From NCBI GenBank assembly GCA_007130245.1, contig SLSW01000260.1, positions 1 through 35,456 on the forward strand: a DNA stretch of 35,456 nt, read 5' to 3'. A model generated the notes under the pieces. It was not told the DNA's origin. It saw only the letters and a list, made by a program, of their open reading frames with translations, and did not search any database. The number at the start of each line of letters is the position of its first letter. Within the stretch, counting starts at the first letter, position 1. This document shows, one piece after another, positions 1-9,127 of the stretch. Made by a program: the position numbers and the translations under genes. The DNA comes from Micromonosporaceae bacterium. GTDB lineage: Bacteria > Actinomycetota > Actinomycetes > Mycobacteriales > Micromonosporaceae.

Positions 1-816
1 CACACCCACGAGTACATCGCCACCGCGCACGAGGACCAGAAGTTCGGCTTCTCGCTGGCCGGCGGGGCGGCGCACGCGGCCGTGGCGCGGGTGCTGCACG
101 ACGGGGTGCTGGACCTGGTCGGGCTGCATTCGCACATCGGCTCGCAGATCTTCGACACCTCCGGTTTCGAGGTCTCCGCCCGCCGTACGCTCGGCCTGCA
201 TGCCGAGATCGCCGAGCAGTACGGGATGACCCTGCCGGAGATGAACCTCGGCGGGGGCTTCGGCATCGCCTACACCACTCTCGACGACCCGGCCCCGCCG
301 GCCGACCTCGCCGCCGGCATCGTCAAGATCGTCGAGCAGGAGTGCGCCGCCCTCGGCGCACCGGTGCCGCGGCTGGCGGTCGAGCCCGGGCGCGCCATCG
401 CCGGCCCGGCCGTGTTCACCCTCTACGAGGTCGGCACGGTCAAGGACGTCGACGGCATCCGCACCTACGTCAGCGTCGACGGCGGCATGAGCGACAACAT
501 CCGCACCGCGCTGTACGAGGCCACCTACTCGGCCACCCTGGCCTCGCGCGCCACCGCGGCGCCGCCGAACCTGTCGCGGGTGGTGGGCAAGCACTGCGAG
601 GCCGGCGACATCGTCGTCGCCGACGAGTTCCTGCCGGCCGACATCACCGCCGGCGACCTGGTGGCCGTGCCGGGCACCGGCGCCTACTGCCGCAGCATGT
701 CCAGCAACTACAACCACGTACCGCGGCCGCCGGTGATCGCGGTGGCCGACGGCCGCGCCCGCGTGATCGTACGGCGCGAGACCCTGGACGACCTGCTGGC
801 GCTGGACGTGGGATGA
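1..816 (+). CDS. lysA: Diaminopimelate decarboxylase, C-terminal part (5' end outside window)
   Basis: PLP enzyme that decarboxylates meso-diaminopimelate to L-lysine, the last step of lysine synthesis, in the cytosol. The frame is open from base 1, so the N-terminal part of the barrel is missing. Visible family motifs in order are HSHIGSQI, the glycine-rich phosphate-binding [23 protein letters not shown], the active-site cysteine in GKHCEAGD, and [16 protein letters not shown] near the end, which positions substrate and PLP across the dimer interface. hom follows after only 7 nt, so both are probably co-transcribed; this pairing of aspartate-family genes is usual in actinobacteria. No lesion is seen in the visible part. 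Confidence 0.97.
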   Translation, partial: HTHEYIATAHEDQKFGFSLAGGAAHAAVARVLHDGVLDLVGLHSHIGSQIFDTSGFEVSARRTLGLHAEIAEQYGMTLPEMNLGGGFGIAYTTLDDPAPPADLAAGIVKIVEQECAALGAPVPRLAVEPGRAIAGPAVFTLYEVGTVKDVDGIRTYVSVDGGMSDNIRTALYEATYSATLASRATAAPPNLSRVVGKHCEAGDIVVADEFLPADITAGDLVAVPGTGAYCRSMSSNYNHVPRPPVIAVADGRARVIVRRETLDDLLALDVG

Positions 817-823
817 GACAGCG

Positions 824-2116
824 ATGACGGGCGTACGGGTGGCCCTGCTGGGCTGCGGCACGGTCGGCGCGCAGGTGGTGCGGCTGCTGCACCAGCAGGC
901 CGACGACCTGACCGCGCGCGTGGGCGCGCCGGTGGAGATCGCCGGCATCGCGGTGCGCCGCGCCGGGCGCGACCGCGGCGACCTGCCGGTGGACCCGGGG
1001 CTGTTCACCACCGACGCGCTGGCGCTGGTCAAGCGCGACGACGTGGACGTGGTGGTGGAGGTCGTCGGCGGGCTGGAGCCGGCGCGCACCTGGCTGACCG
1101 AGGCGCTGCGGGCCGGCAAGGGCGTGGTGACCGCCAACAAGGCGCTGCTGGCCGAGGACGGCGGCGCGTTGCACGACGCGGCAGTGGCCGGCGGTGCCGA
1201 CCTCTACTTCGAGGCGGCGGTGGCCGGCGCGATCCCGCTGCTGCGGCCGCTGCGCGAGTCGCTGCACGGCGACCGGATCACCCGCGTGACCGGCATCGTC
1301 AACGGCACCAGCAACTTCATCCTGTCCGCCATGCACGCCACCGGGGCCGGGTTCGCCGAGGCGCTGGAGGAGGCCACCGAATTCGGGTACGCCGAGGCCG
1401 ACCCCAGCGCTGACGTGGACGGTTTCGACGCCGCCGCCAAGGCGGCGATCCTGGCGTCGCTGGCGTTCCACACCCGGGTGGGCGCCGCCGACGTGCACCG
1501 GGAGGGCATCGCCGAGGTGACCGCGGCCGACGTGAAAAGCGCCACCGAGATGGGCTGCGTCATCAAGCTGCTGTGCCTGGCCGAACGGGCCGACGGCGCC
1601 ATCGGGGTGCGGGTGCATCCGGCGATGATCCCGCGCAGCCACCCGCTGGCGGCGGTCAGCGGCGCCTTCAACGCGGTGTTCGTGGAGGCCGACGCGGCCG
1701 GGCAGCTGATGTTCTACGGCGCCGGGGCCGGTGGCGGGCCGACCGCCAGCGCGGTGCTGGGCGACATCGTGGCGGTGGCACGGCGCCGGATCGCTCCCGG
1801 CGACGGGCCGCGCCAGACCGGGCTGGAGGCGTATGCGGACCTGCCGGTGCGCCCGATCGGTGAGGTGGTCACCCGCTACCACATCCGGCTCGATGTGGAC
1901 GACCGTCCCGGGGTGCTCGCCGCCGTCGCCGGAGTGTTCGCCCGCCACGACGTGTCCATCGCGACCGTGCACCAGACCGGCCGCGGCACCGACGCCACCC
2001 TGGTGATCGTCACCCACCACGCGCCGGACGCGGCGCTGGCGGCCACCGTGGACGAGCTGCGGGCGCTGCCGATCGTGCGCGCCGTGGCCAGCGTGCTGCG
2101 CGTCGAGGGCGACTGA
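824..2116 (+). CDS. hom: Homoserine dehydrogenase with C-terminal ACT domain
   Basis: NAD(P)-dependent reduction of aspartate semialdehyde to homoserine, the branch point towards threonine and methionine. The 430-aa product has the usual length for the ACT-containing form. It starts with a Rossmann motif ([12 protein letters not shown], residues 8-19), followed by [10 protein letters not shown] and the catalytic-domain stretch [16 protein letters not shown]. From about residue 348 ([17 protein letters not shown]) there is a canonical ACT domain, which in relatives gives feedback inhibition by threonine. The ATG lies 7 nt after lysA and the gene ends 10 nt before thrC, consistent with one transcript. 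Confidence 0.98.
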   Translation: MTGVRVALLGCGTVGAQVVRLLHQQADDLTARVGAPVEIAGIAVRRAGRDRGDLPVDPGLFTTDALALVKRDDVDVVVEVVGGLEPARTWLTEALRAGKGVVTANKALLAEDGGALHDAAVAGGADLYFEAAVAGAIPLLRPLRESLHGDRITRVTGIVNGTSNFILSAMHATGAGFAEALEEATEFGYAEADPSADVDGFDAAAKAAILASLAFHTRVGAADVHREGIAEVTAADVKSATEMGCVIKLLCLAERADGAIGVRVHPAMIPRSHPLAAVSGAFNAVFVEADAAGQLMFYGAGAGGGPTASAVLGDIVAVARRRIAPGDGPRQTGLEAYADLPVRPIGEVVTRYHIRLDVDDRPGVLAAVAGVFARHDVSIATVHQTGRGTDATLVIVTHHAPDAALAATVDELRALPIVRAVASVLRVEGD

Positions 2117-2126
2117 GGACCCGGCC

Positions 2127-3176
2127 ATGTGGCGAGGCGTCATCGAGGCGTACCGGGACCGCCTGCCGGTCACCGACGCCACGCCGGTGGTCACCCTGCA
2201 CGAGGGCGACACCCCGCTGCTGCCGGCACCGGCCCTGTCCGACCGGGTCGGCGCCCAGGTGCACCTGAAGGTGGAGGGCGCCAACCCGACCGGCTCGTTC
2301 AAGGACCGCGGCATGACGATGGCGGTGTCGAAGGCGGTCGAGGGCGGCGCGCGCGCGGTCATCTGCGCCTCCACCGGCAACACCGCTGCCTCGGCGGCCG
2401 CGTACGCCGCCCGCGCCGGCATCACCTGCGCGGTGCTGGTGCCGTACGGCAAGATCGCGCTGGGCAAGCTCGCGCAGGCGCTGGTGCACGGCGCGACACT
2501 GTTGCAGGTTGCCGGCAACTTCGACGACTGCCTGCAGATCGCCGGCAAACTGGCGCAGGACTACCCGGTCTCGCTGGTCAACTCGGTCAACGAGTACCGC
2601 CTGCTCGGGCAGCAGTCGGCGGCGTTCGAGATCGTGGACGCGCTCGGCGACGCGCCCGACATCCACTGCCTGCCGGTGGGCAACGCCGGCAACATCGTCG
2701 CCTACTGGATGGGCTACCGGGCCGAGCGCGAGCGGGGGCGCGCCCGGCGGCTGCCGAAGATGTACGGCTACCAGGCCAGCGGCGCGGCGCCGATCGTGCG
2801 CGGCGAGGTGGTGCGGGAGCCGAACACCATCGCCACCGCGATCCGCATCGGCAACCCGGCCTCGTGGACGAGGGCGCTGGACGCCCGCGACGCCTCCGGC
2901 GGGCTGATCGCCGCGGTCACCGACCGGCAGATCCTCGCCGCCTACCGGATGCTGGCGCGCGAGGTGGGGGTGTTCGTGGAGCTGGCCAGTGCCGCCTCCG
3001 TCGCCGGCCTGCTCGCCTCCGCTGAGGAGGGGCGGGTGGCGGCGAGCTCCACAGTCGTGTGCACGGTGACCGGGCACGGTCTGAAAGATCCCGACTGGGC
3101 GGTGGCCACCTCGCCGTCACCGATCACCATCGCCGCCGACCCGGAAGCGGCCGCCCGCGCCCTCGGCCTGGCGTAG
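2127..3176 (+). CDS. thrC: Threonine synthase
   Basis: PLP-dependent conversion of O-phosphohomoserine to L-threonine, the last step of the pathway. At 349 aa it is the short, actinobacterial-type enzyme. The PLP lysine is K59 in [15 protein letters not shown]. The phosphate-binding and fold-type II motifs [19 protein letters not shown] and [16 protein letters not shown] are present, and [16 protein letters not shown] lies near the C-terminus. It follows hom closely. The third gene needed for threonine, thrB, is displaced about 1.5 kb downstream behind two membrane-protein genes. Confidence 0.98.
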   Translation: MWRGVIEAYRDRLPVTDATPVVTLHEGDTPLLPAPALSDRVGAQVHLKVEGANPTGSFKDRGMTMAVSKAVEGGARAVICASTGNTAASAAAYAARAGITCAVLVPYGKIALGKLAQALVHGATLLQVAGNFDDCLQIAGKLAQDYPVSLVNSVNEYRLLGQQSAAFEIVDALGDAPDIHCLPVGNAGNIVAYWMGYRAERERGRARRLPKMYGYQASGAAPIVRGEVVREPNTIATAIRIGNPASWTRALDARDASGGLIAAVTDRQILAAYRMLAREVGVFVELASAASVAGLLASAEEGRVAASSTVVCTVTGHGLKDPDWAVATSPSPITIAADPEAAARALGLA

Positions 3177-3220
3177 CCACGCCAGGTTTCGCCCGCGGTT
3201 GCGGAGGGAACAGACCGGTC

Positions 3221-3364
3221 GTGGAGTTCTTGTTGTGGATTCTCGCGGTCATCCTGGTGATCGCCGGCATCGTGGCGCTGTTCCGGCGGCAGATCCTGTG
3301 GGGGATCGTGCTGATCGTCGTGGGGCTGATCGTCGGCCCGGGCGGCGTGACACTGTTCGCCTGA
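3221..3364 (+). CDS. GPGG-motif small membrane protein (47 aa)
   Basis: A 47-residue protein beginning at GTG 3221, with a purine-rich Shine-Dalgarno (GGAGGGAA, 3202-3209) upstream. The sequence is two hydrophobic segments (about residues 2-19 and 24-40) joined by a short basic turn (FRRQ), followed by the conserved tail GPGGVTLF. This matches the small actinobacterial GPGG-motif membrane proteins, which have no known function. The GTG start is preferred because translation from further upstream would run through the thrC end in another frame. A small membrane-stabilising or regulatory peptide is possible, but nothing here shows a partner. Confidence 0.8.
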   Translation: MEFLLWILAVILVIAGIVALFRRQILWGIVLIVVGLIVGPGGVTLFA

Positions 3365-3425
3365 CCCCACCGGACCCGGCTACTCCGCATCGGGCCTGGC
3401 CCGGTGCGCGGTAACGTCTGCGTAC

Positions 3426-4664
3426 GTGCGCGCGGTTCTTTCGGTCCTTACCCGTCACCGGGACTTCCGGCGACTGTTCTTCGCCGAGCTGGTGGTGTTC
3501 GGCGGGGACTGGTTCGCCGTCATCCCGTTGATGGCGCTGCTGCTCGACCTGACCGGCATGGGGCTGTGGGGCAGCCTGGCGCTGGCCGCCGACACCGGTG
3601 CGTTGGCGCTGCTGCTGCCCTACGCCGGCACCATCGCCGACCGGTTCGACCGCCGCAAGATCCTCATTGTCACCAGTATCGCCGCGCTGCTGGCGGTGGT
3701 GGTGCTGCTGGCGGTGCGCTCACCCGGGGTGGCGTGGCTCGGGGTGCTGGCGATCGGCATGCTCGGGGCAGCCAAGGCGTTCTACACCCCGGCGGCGCTG
3801 GCGGCGCTGCCGAACCTGGTGCCGCGGGAGGACCTGGCCACCGCCAACGCCATCGCCGGCAGCGCCTGGGGCACCATGCTGGTGGTCGGCGCCTCACTGG
3901 GCGGCGTGATGGCCGCGTTGGTCGGCCCGTACATCACCTTCGGCATCACCGCGGTCTGCCTGGTGGCCGCGACCGTGCTGGTGTGGCTGATCCGTACGCC
4001 CATGCAGGCCGACCGCACCACCGAGCCCACCCCGGCGCTGGCGGCGTTGCGCGAGGCGCTGGGCTACATCCGCCGCCACCCGCGGGTGCTGTCGCTGGTG
4101 ACCGTCAAGTCTGCGGTCGGGGTCGGCAACGGTGTGCTGGCGACCTTCCCGCTGCTGGCCGCGAGCTTCGGTGTCGGCGCGATGGGCAGCGGGTTCCTGT
4201 TCGCCGCCCGCGGGCTCGGAGCGCTGGTGGGCCCGTTCCTGATGCGACGGCTGCTGGCCACCCGCGCGCTGCTGCTGCCGCTGCTGGCGATCTCGATGGG
4301 CATCTACGGCCTGGCGTACCTCGGCGTGGCGTTGAGCCCGTGGTACGCGTTGACCCTCATCCTGGTCGTCGTGGCGCACATCGCCGGCGGCGGAAACTGG
4401 ATGACCAGCAACTTCGCCCTGCAGCTCGAGGTGCCCGACGAGCTGCGCGGGCGCATTTTCGCCACCGACATGATGATCGCCACCCTGGCGGTGTCGCTGA
4501 GCCTGCTGGTGGTCGGCGCGCTGGTGGACGTGCTGGACGTGCGGGTGCTGATCGGGGCCGCCGCCTCGGCGACCCTGCTGTACGCGATCGTGTGGCGCAT
4601 CGCCACCCGCAAGTACGAGCTGGGGTCGCCGGTGTCACAGGCGGCCGGTCCGGGCACGTCATGA
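3426..4664 (+). CDS. MFS transporter, 12-TM type
   Basis: Predicted major facilitator superfamily permease of 412 aa. It has about 12 hydrophobic segments and the cytoplasmic loop 2-3 signature in the form GTIADRFDRRK (around residue 70), which resembles the MFS_3 / enterobactin-exporter-like group. The substrate cannot be read from sequence. GTG 3426 lies 8 nt after a TAACGT hexamer (3412-3417), so the mRNA may be nearly leaderless and separate from thrC. The 3' end overlaps the thrB start by four bases (ATGA, 4661-4664), so thrB translation is probably coupled to this gene. That suggests, but does not prove, a link to amino-acid export. Confidence 0.9.
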   Translation: MRAVLSVLTRHRDFRRLFFAELVVFGGDWFAVIPLMALLLDLTGMGLWGSLALAADTGALALLLPYAGTIADRFDRRKILIVTSIAALLAVVVLLAVRSPGVAWLGVLAIGMLGAAKAFYTPAALAALPNLVPREDLATANAIAGSAWGTMLVVGASLGGVMAALVGPYITFGITAVCLVAATVLVWLIRTPMQADRTTEPTPALAALREALGYIRRHPRVLSLVTVKSAVGVGNGVLATFPLLAASFGVGAMGSGFLFAARGLGALVGPFLMRRLLATRALLLPLLAISMGIYGLAYLGVALSPWYALTLILVVVAHIAGGGNWMTSNFALQLEVPDELRGRIFATDMMIATLAVSLSLLVVGALVDVLDVRVLIGAAASATLLYAIVWRIATRKYELGSPVSQAAGPGTS

Positions 4665-5548
4665 TCGTTTCGGTGCGGGCACCGGCGACCAGCGCCAATC
4701 TCGGACCGGGGTTCGACGCGCTCGGGCTGGCGCTGGCACTCTACGACGAGGTCACGGTCGAGACGACCGACGGCGGGCTGGACGTGACGGTCACCGGACA
4801 GGGCGCCGACGTACTGCCGCGTGACGAGCGTCACCTGGTGGTGCGCGCGATGCGCGAGGTGTTCGCCGTGCTCGACCGGGCCCCGCCCGGGCTCGCGGTG
4901 ACCTGCCACAACCGCATCCCGCAGGCGCGGGGGCTGGGCTCGTCGTCGGCGGCGATCGTGGCCGGGGTGCTGCTGGCCCGGGAGCTGGTCGACGGCGGTC
5001 GCGAGCGCCTCGACGACGAGGCGGTGCTGCGGCTGGCGGCCCGGCTGGAAGGGCACCCCGACAACGTGGCCGCGTGCCTGCGTGGCGGCGCCACCATCGC
5101 GTGGCAGCCCGGCCCGGGCGAGGTGCGGGCGGCGCGGTTCGACCCGGCGCCGGCGGTGCGCCCGGTGGTGTTCGTGCCCGCGCAGCAGGCGCTGACCAGC
5201 GCCGCGCGGGCGGTGCTGCCCGAGTCGGTGCCGCACGCCGACGCCGCCCATGCCGCCGGGCGGGCGGCGCTGCTGGTGCACGCGCTGACCGCGGCGCCGC
5301 AGTGGCTGTTCGACGCCACCGAGGACCGGTTGCACCAGCCGTACCGGGCGGCGGGAATACCGGCGAGCACCCGGGTGCTGCAACAGCTGCGGGCGGCGGG
5401 AATACCCGCCGTGATCAGCGGTGCGGGACCCTCGGTGCTGGCCCTGTCGCCGGTGCCGGCCGACATTGTCACCGGCGGGGGCGTGGTGCGCCACGACCTC
5501 GCGGTGGACCTGGCCGGGGCGGTGGTCAGGACCGGTACACTTGGGTGA
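4661..5548 (+). CDS. thrB: Homoserine kinase
   Basis: GHMP-family kinase that phosphorylates homoserine to O-phosphohomoserine, the substrate of ThrC. The product is 295 aa. The N-terminal APATSANLGPGFDALG and the ATP-binding loop PQARGLGSSSAAIVAG are the hallmark GHMP motifs, and ISGAGPSVLAL near the C-terminus is the third conserved motif. ATG 4661 overlaps the MFS stop codon (ATGA). A longer in-frame reading upstream exists only as a shadow of the transporter gene. A 17-bp exact direct repeat (5345-5361 and 5390-5406) makes the peptide RAAGIPA occur twice; the frame stays open. Confidence 0.97.
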   Translation: MIVSVRAPATSANLGPGFDALGLALALYDEVTVETTDGGLDVTVTGQGADVLPRDERHLVVRAMREVFAVLDRAPPGLAVTCHNRIPQARGLGSSSAAIVAGVLLARELVDGGRERLDDEAVLRLAARLEGHPDNVAACLRGGATIAWQPGPGEVRAARFDPAPAVRPVVFVPAQQALTSAARAVLPESVPHADAAHAAGRAALLVHALTAAPQWLFDATEDRLHQPYRAAGIPASTRVLQQLRAAGIPAVISGAGPSVLALSPVPADIVTGGGVVRHDLAVDLAGAVVRTGTLG

Positions 5549-5592
5549 GCCACGCAGCGTCGTTCCGCGTGACACGCCGAACGCGGGCGGTG

Positions 5593-5621
5593 TTGCTCGA
5601 GTCGGGGCGATTGTTTAAGCT
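5593..5621 (+). promoter_or_regulatory. Probable rho promoter
   Basis: TTGCTC (5593-5598), a 17-nt spacer and TAAGCT (5616-5621) form a plausible housekeeping sigma promoter 45 nt after the thrB stop. The expected transcription start near 5628-5630 would give rho a leader of about 235 nt. The stretch TTTAAGCTCTAGGC looks like the conserved region upstream of rho in related actinobacteria; that resemblance is from memory. Confidence 0.6.
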
Positions 5622-5862
5622 CTAGGCAACACAGCCGCGATAGCGGCGCGGTCTGCGGGCACGCAGCTGCGAGCCTCGCAACGCACCCCGGAATTTGTCG
5701 GCGGCCTGTCCGTCACACCCCTACCAGCGCACGTCGGCCGCGGTCACCACCGAGAGTCGTTGCTGTGCCATGACGCACCCGCGGCACCGCGCGGGTGTCC
5801 CCGAGCCACCCGGCCACCATTGCCGTACCCGGGTAGCCCGGTCGATCGAGGGAAGGAAACCA
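5622..5862 (+). promoter_or_regulatory. Long untranslated leader of rho with hairpins
   Basis: Most of the 314-nt gap between thrB and rho is this leader. It holds a small TGCGA-GCC-TCGCA hairpin near 5670, a perfect 8-bp stem CACCCGCG/CGCGGGTG (5776-5783 with 5790-5797, 6-nt loop), and a CCGGG-TAG-CCCGG hairpin just before the ribosome binding site GGGAAGGAAA (5850-5859). Long leaders on rho genes are known sites of autogenous control through Rho-dependent termination; the same role here is inference. No convincing ORF with its own ribosome site is seen inside it. Confidence 0.45.
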
Positions 5863-7692
5863 TTGAGCGACACCAACGATGTCACGTCGGGTGCCTCCAA
5901 CGTCACTGACGACAACAACGTCGCGGAGCACAACGTTGCGGAGAACACCAACGTGTCCGGCGGCCGCCGTCGTGGCGGCGGACTGTCCGGCATGCTTCTG
6001 CCTGAGCTGCAGAGCCTTGCCGGTTCGATGGGCATCACCGGCACGGCGAGGATGCGCAAGGGCGACCTGATCACCGCTATCCAGCAGCGCCAGGAGGACA
6101 GCGGTGCGCGCGCCCGCGGCGCGGTCGCGGCCGAGGAGTCCCGGGACGAGGTACGGGCGGAGGTGCGCCCGGACGGCGGTGACGCCACCATTTCCGAGCC
6201 CGGTGTGCAGGGCCGTGCCACCCGTCCGGCCGGCCCGCCGGACAACCCGACGGCGTCGGATGCGCCGGCCGCATCGAGTCCGCAGAGTGCCCCCGAGGGT
6301 GACGGTTCCCCGAGCGGCGACACCGGCGACACCGGCGATAGCGGCGACGAGGCTGGCCGTGGCGAGGGCCGCCGCGGTGACGGTGGCCGTGGTGACGGTG
6401 GCCGTGGTGAGGCTGGCCGTGGTGAGGCTGGCCGTGGCGACGCTGGCCGTGGCGACGCCGACGGCCGGCGCGGGCGGCGCAACCGCCACCGCGACCGGCG
6501 TCGCGGCGGCCGCGGTGAGCGCGGCGGCGAGGGCGGCGAGCCGCCGGTCACCGAGGACGACGTGCTCGTGCCGGTGGCCGGGATCATCGACGTGATGGAC
6601 AACTACGCGTTCGTCCGCACCAGCGGCTACCTGGCCGGGCCCAACGACGTGTACGTGTCCATGGCGCAGGTGCGCAAGCACGGCCTGCGTCGCGGCGACG
6701 CCGTCACCGGGGTGGTCCGGGCCAACCGCGAGAGCGGCGAGGGCCGGCGGGACAAGTACAACCCGCTGGTGCGCCTGGACACCATCAACGGCATGGACCC
6801 GGAGGAGGCGCGGCGCCGGCCGGAGTTCTACAAGCTCACCCCGCTGTACCCGCAGGAGCGGTTGCGGCTGGAGACCGAGCCGCACCTGCTGACCGCCCGC
6901 GTGATCGACCTGATCATGCCGATCGGCAAGGGGCAGCGGGCGCTGATCGTCTCGCCGCCGAAGGCCGGTAAGACCACGGTGCTGCAGAACATCGCCAACG
7001 CGATCACCACCAACAACCCCGAGTGCCACCTGATGGTCGTGCTCGTGGACGAGCGGCCGGAAGAGGTCACCGACATGCAGCGCTCGGTCAAGGGCGAGGT
7101 GATCTCATCCACCTTCGACCGGCCGCCGTCGGACCACACCACCGTGTCCGAACTCGCCATCGAGCGTGCCAAGCGGCTGGTGGAGCTGGGCCTGGACGTG
7201 GTGGTGCTGCTCGACTCGATCACCCGGCTGGGCCGGGCGTACAACAACGCCACCCCGGCCACCGGGCGGATCATGTCTGGCGGTATCGACTCCACCGCGC
7301 TCTACCCGCCGAAGCGCTTCCTCGGCGCGGCCCGCAACATCGAGAACGGTGGGTCGCTGACGATCCTGGCCACCGCGCTGGTGGAGACCGGCTCGGTGAT
7401 GGACACCGTCATCTTCGAGGAGTTCAAGGCCACCGGTAACGCGGAGCTGAAGCTGGACCGGAAGATCGCCGACCGGCGGGTGTTCCCGGCCATCGACATC
7501 GACCAGTCCAGCACCCGCAAGGAGGAGATCCTGCTGGCGCCGGATGAGCTGGGGATCATCTTCAAGCTGCGTAAGGTGCTGCACTCGCTGGACTCGCAGG
7601 CGGCGCTGGACCTGCTGCTGGACAAGCTGAAGGAGAACAAGACCAACGTCGAGTTCCTGATGCAGATCGCCAAGACCACCCCGGGCGAGTAG
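5863..7692 (+). CDS. rho: Transcription termination factor Rho
   Basis: Hexameric RNA-dependent ATPase/translocase that ends transcription. TTG 5863 is chosen because GGGAAGGAAA lies just upstream; this gives 609 aa. An Asn/Val-rich start is followed by the Rho N-terminal helix domain (MLLPELQSLAGSMGITG, about residues 43-80). A long disordered insert rich in Arg, Gly and acidic residues runs to about 235 and contains pentapeptide repeats of type GRG(D/E)(G/A) (15-bp DNA repeats around 6376-6455). The RNA-binding cold-shock fold follows (about 240-310). The ATPase has Walker A PPKAGKTT (365-372) and VDERPEEVTDM. The insert is usual in high-GC actinobacterial Rho. The following gene starts 17 nt downstream. 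Confidence 0.97.
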   Translation: MSDTNDVTSGASNVTDDNNVAEHNVAENTNVSGGRRRGGGLSGMLLPELQSLAGSMGITGTARMRKGDLITAIQQRQEDSGARARGAVAAEESRDEVRAEVRPDGGDATISEPGVQGRATRPAGPPDNPTASDAPAASSPQSAPEGDGSPSGDTGDTGDSGDEAGRGEGRRGDGGRGDGGRGEAGRGEAGRGDAGRGDADGRRGRRNRHRDRRRGGRGERGGEGGEPPVTEDDVLVPVAGIIDVMDNYAFVRTSGYLAGPNDVYVSMAQVRKHGLRRGDAVTGVVRANRESGEGRRDKYNPLVRLDTINGMDPEEARRRPEFYKLTPLYPQERLRLETEPHLLTARVIDLIMPIGKGQRALIVSPPKAGKTTVLQNIANAITTNNPECHLMVVLVDERPEEVTDMQRSVKGEVISSTFDRPPSDHTTVSELAIERAKRLVELGLDVVVLLDSITRLGRAYNNATPATGRIMSGGIDSTALYPPKRFLGAARNIENGGSLTILATALVETGSVMDTVIFEEFKATGNAELKLDRKIADRRVFPAIDIDQSSTRKEEILLAPDELGIIFKLRKVLHSLDSQAALDLLLDKLKENKTNVEFLMQIAKTTPGE

Positions 7693-7709
7693 CGGCCGCT
7701 GACAGGTCA

Positions 7710-8555
7710 GTGACCGACACACCCGCGCTGCTGGCCATCAGCGACCTGCACGTCAGCCATGCCGACAACTGGCCGGTCGTGGAGGCGCTGCGGCCCGGCA
7801 CGCCCGACGACTGGCTGATCGTCGCCGGCGACGTGGCCGAGCGCGCCGACGACGTGGCGCGGGCGCTGGCGCTGCTGCGGGAGCGATTCCACACGGTGGT
7901 GTGGGTGCCGGGCAACCATGAACTGTGGACCACCGGCCGGGATCCGGTGCAGTTGCGGGGCAGGGACAGGTATGAGCACCTGGTCCGGCGGTGCCGCGAG
8001 CTCGGCGTGCTCACCCCGGAGGACGAGTTCCCGGTGTGGCGCGGTCCGGGCGGCCCGCTGCGGATCGCGCCGCTGTTCCTGCTCTACGACTACTCGTTCC
8101 GTCTCGACGGCAGCGCCAGTGTGCAGGAGTCGTTGGCGCGAGCGCGGGCCGCCCGGGTGGTGTGCACCGACGAGTTCCTGCTGCACCCCGACCCGTACCC
8201 CACCCGTGCCGACTGGTGCCGCGTCCGCGTGGCCGAGGCTGAACGGCGGCTGGCCGCCTGTGACCCGGACGTGCCGCTGGTGCTGGTCAACCACTGGCCG
8301 CTGGTGCGCGAACCCACCCGGGTGCTGCGGCATCCGGAGTTCGCGCTGTGGTGCGGCACGCAGCTCACCGCCGACTGGCACACCCGGTTCCGGGTCGCCG
8401 CGATGGTCTACGGGCACCTGCACATCCCGCGCACCACCGTGTATGACGGCGTGCCGTTCCTGGAGGTGTCGCTGGGGTATCCGCGCGAGTGGCGCCGCCG
8501 CAGCCTGCCGGATCCGCTGCTGCGGCCGGTGCACGCGTTGCGGGCCACGGTGTAG
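7710..8555 (+). CDS. Metallophosphoesterase (calcineurin-like)
   Basis: 281-aa predicted binuclear-metal phosphoesterase. All family blocks are present: SDLHVSH (metal D and H), VAGDVAE, PGNHELW, LVNHWPL and YGHLHIP. The substrate is unknown; relatives act on cyclic nucleotides, phospholipids or other phosphoesters. It starts at GTG 7710, 17 nt after rho, so it may be read from the rho transcript. There is no signal peptide, so it should be cytosolic. Its last five codons including the TAG stop lie in a 24-bp tandem repeat that continues past the gene. Confidence 0.88.
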   Translation: MTDTPALLAISDLHVSHADNWPVVEALRPGTPDDWLIVAGDVAERADDVARALALLRERFHTVVWVPGNHELWTTGRDPVQLRGRDRYEHLVRRCRELGVLTPEDEFPVWRGPGGPLRIAPLFLLYDYSFRLDGSASVQESLARARAARVVCTDEFLLHPDPYPTRADWCRVRVAEAERRLAACDPDVPLVLVNHWPLVREPTRVLRHPEFALWCGTQLTADWHTRFRVAAMVYGHLHIPRTTVYDGVPFLEVSLGYPREWRRRSLPDPLLRPVHALRATV

Positions 8556-8609
8556 CCGGCGCGGCGGGCCACGGTGTAGCCGGCGCGGCGGGCCACGGTG
8601 TAGCCGGCC
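8541..8609 (+). repeat. 24-bp tandem repeat, 2.8 copies, across the stop codon
   Basis: The unit CGGGCCACGGTGTAGCCGGC plus GCGG begins at 8541, 8565 and 8589. The first two units are complete and the last has 20 bases. The period is a multiple of three, so each copy repeats the phosphoesterase ending R-A-T-V-stop. It looks like slippage duplication of the gene end into the rpmE upstream region. Confidence 0.9.
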
Positions 8610-8620
8610 GCCGACGCGTG

Positions 8621-8743
8621 GTGTGGCACAATTGCTGGTCGGCCAGGTACCGGTTCACGCCCGAGCCGGCGCCGCGGGCCGGCGGTGTGTCGGCGCGGCG
8701 GGCGGGCGACCCGGCGACCTATGAGGAAAGGACACATGCGGCC
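8621..8743 (+). promoter_or_regulatory. rpmE promoter and leader (candidate)
   Basis: GTGTGGCACAATTG (8621-8634) contains an extended -10-like element (CACAAT, 8627-8632) without a good -35. The roughly 100-nt leader has a GCCGGC-N7-GCCGGC hairpin (8665-8683) and ends in a GAGGAAAGG ribosome site (8724-8732). Actinobacterial rpmE genes are reported to carry structured ribosomal-protein leaders that bind L31. I infer such a leader here but did not fold it. Confidence 0.4.
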
Positions 8744-9124
8744 ATGAAGCCGGACATCCACCCTGCGTACATGGTGACCGAGGTCACCTGTTCCTGCGGC
8801 AACACGTTCACCACCCGCAGCACCGCGTCGAACGGGGTCATCCACGTGGAGACCTGCAACGTGTGCCACCCGTTCTACACCGGTAAGCAGCGGGTGCTCG
8901 ACACCGCCGGTCGGGTCGCGAAGTTCCAGCAGAAGTACGCCAGGGCCAAGGCGGCCAAGGCCGCGGGCAGCGCGGAGAAGTCCACCGCCGCCGCGAAGAA
9001 GACCGCCGCGAAGAAGACCGCCGCCAAGAAGGCCACCGCCACGAAGGCCACCGCCACGAAGGCCACCGCCACGAAGGCGACCGCCACGAAGGCGACGAAG
9101 GCGACGAAGGCGGCCGAGAAGTGA
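8744..9124 (+). CDS. rpmE: 50S ribosomal protein L31, zinc-binding form with long Lys/Ala tail
   Basis: Large-subunit protein L31 (bL31). The core [20 protein letters not shown] has the zinc ligands CSC and CNVC, so this is the Zn-containing (C+) paralogue. The product is 126 aa against about 70-75 for a normal L31. The excess is a Lys/Ala/Thr tail from about residue 65, ending in four ATATK units encoded by exact or near-exact 15-bp repeats (9032-9091), then ATK units. Such basic tails resemble histone-H1-like domains. ATG 8744 is chosen over ATG 8735, which lies too close to the ribosome site and opens only a three-codon frame. prfA follows after 3 nt. Confidence 0.95.
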   Translation: MKPDIHPAYMVTEVTCSCGNTFTTRSTASNGVIHVETCNVCHPFYTGKQRVLDTAGRVAKFQQKYARAKAAKAAGSAEKSTAAAKKTAAKKTAAKKATATKATATKATATKATATKATKATKAAEK

Positions 9125-9127
9125 CCG

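Noticed and set aside
644-2548. Very long open frame antisense to hom and thrC
   Set aside because: Third-position GC in the sense genes keeps the antisense frame open. The protein is His/Arg/Gly-rich low complexity with no motif, and it lies opposite two clear enzymes.
5345-5406. 17-bp exact direct repeat inside thrB
   Set aside because: Both copies code for RAAGIPA in a region where homologues have similar residues; no sign of mobility or frame damage.
8735-8746. Mini-ORF ATG-CGG-CCA-TGA overlapping the rpmE start
   Set aside because: Only three codons and too close to the ribosome site; probably chance.
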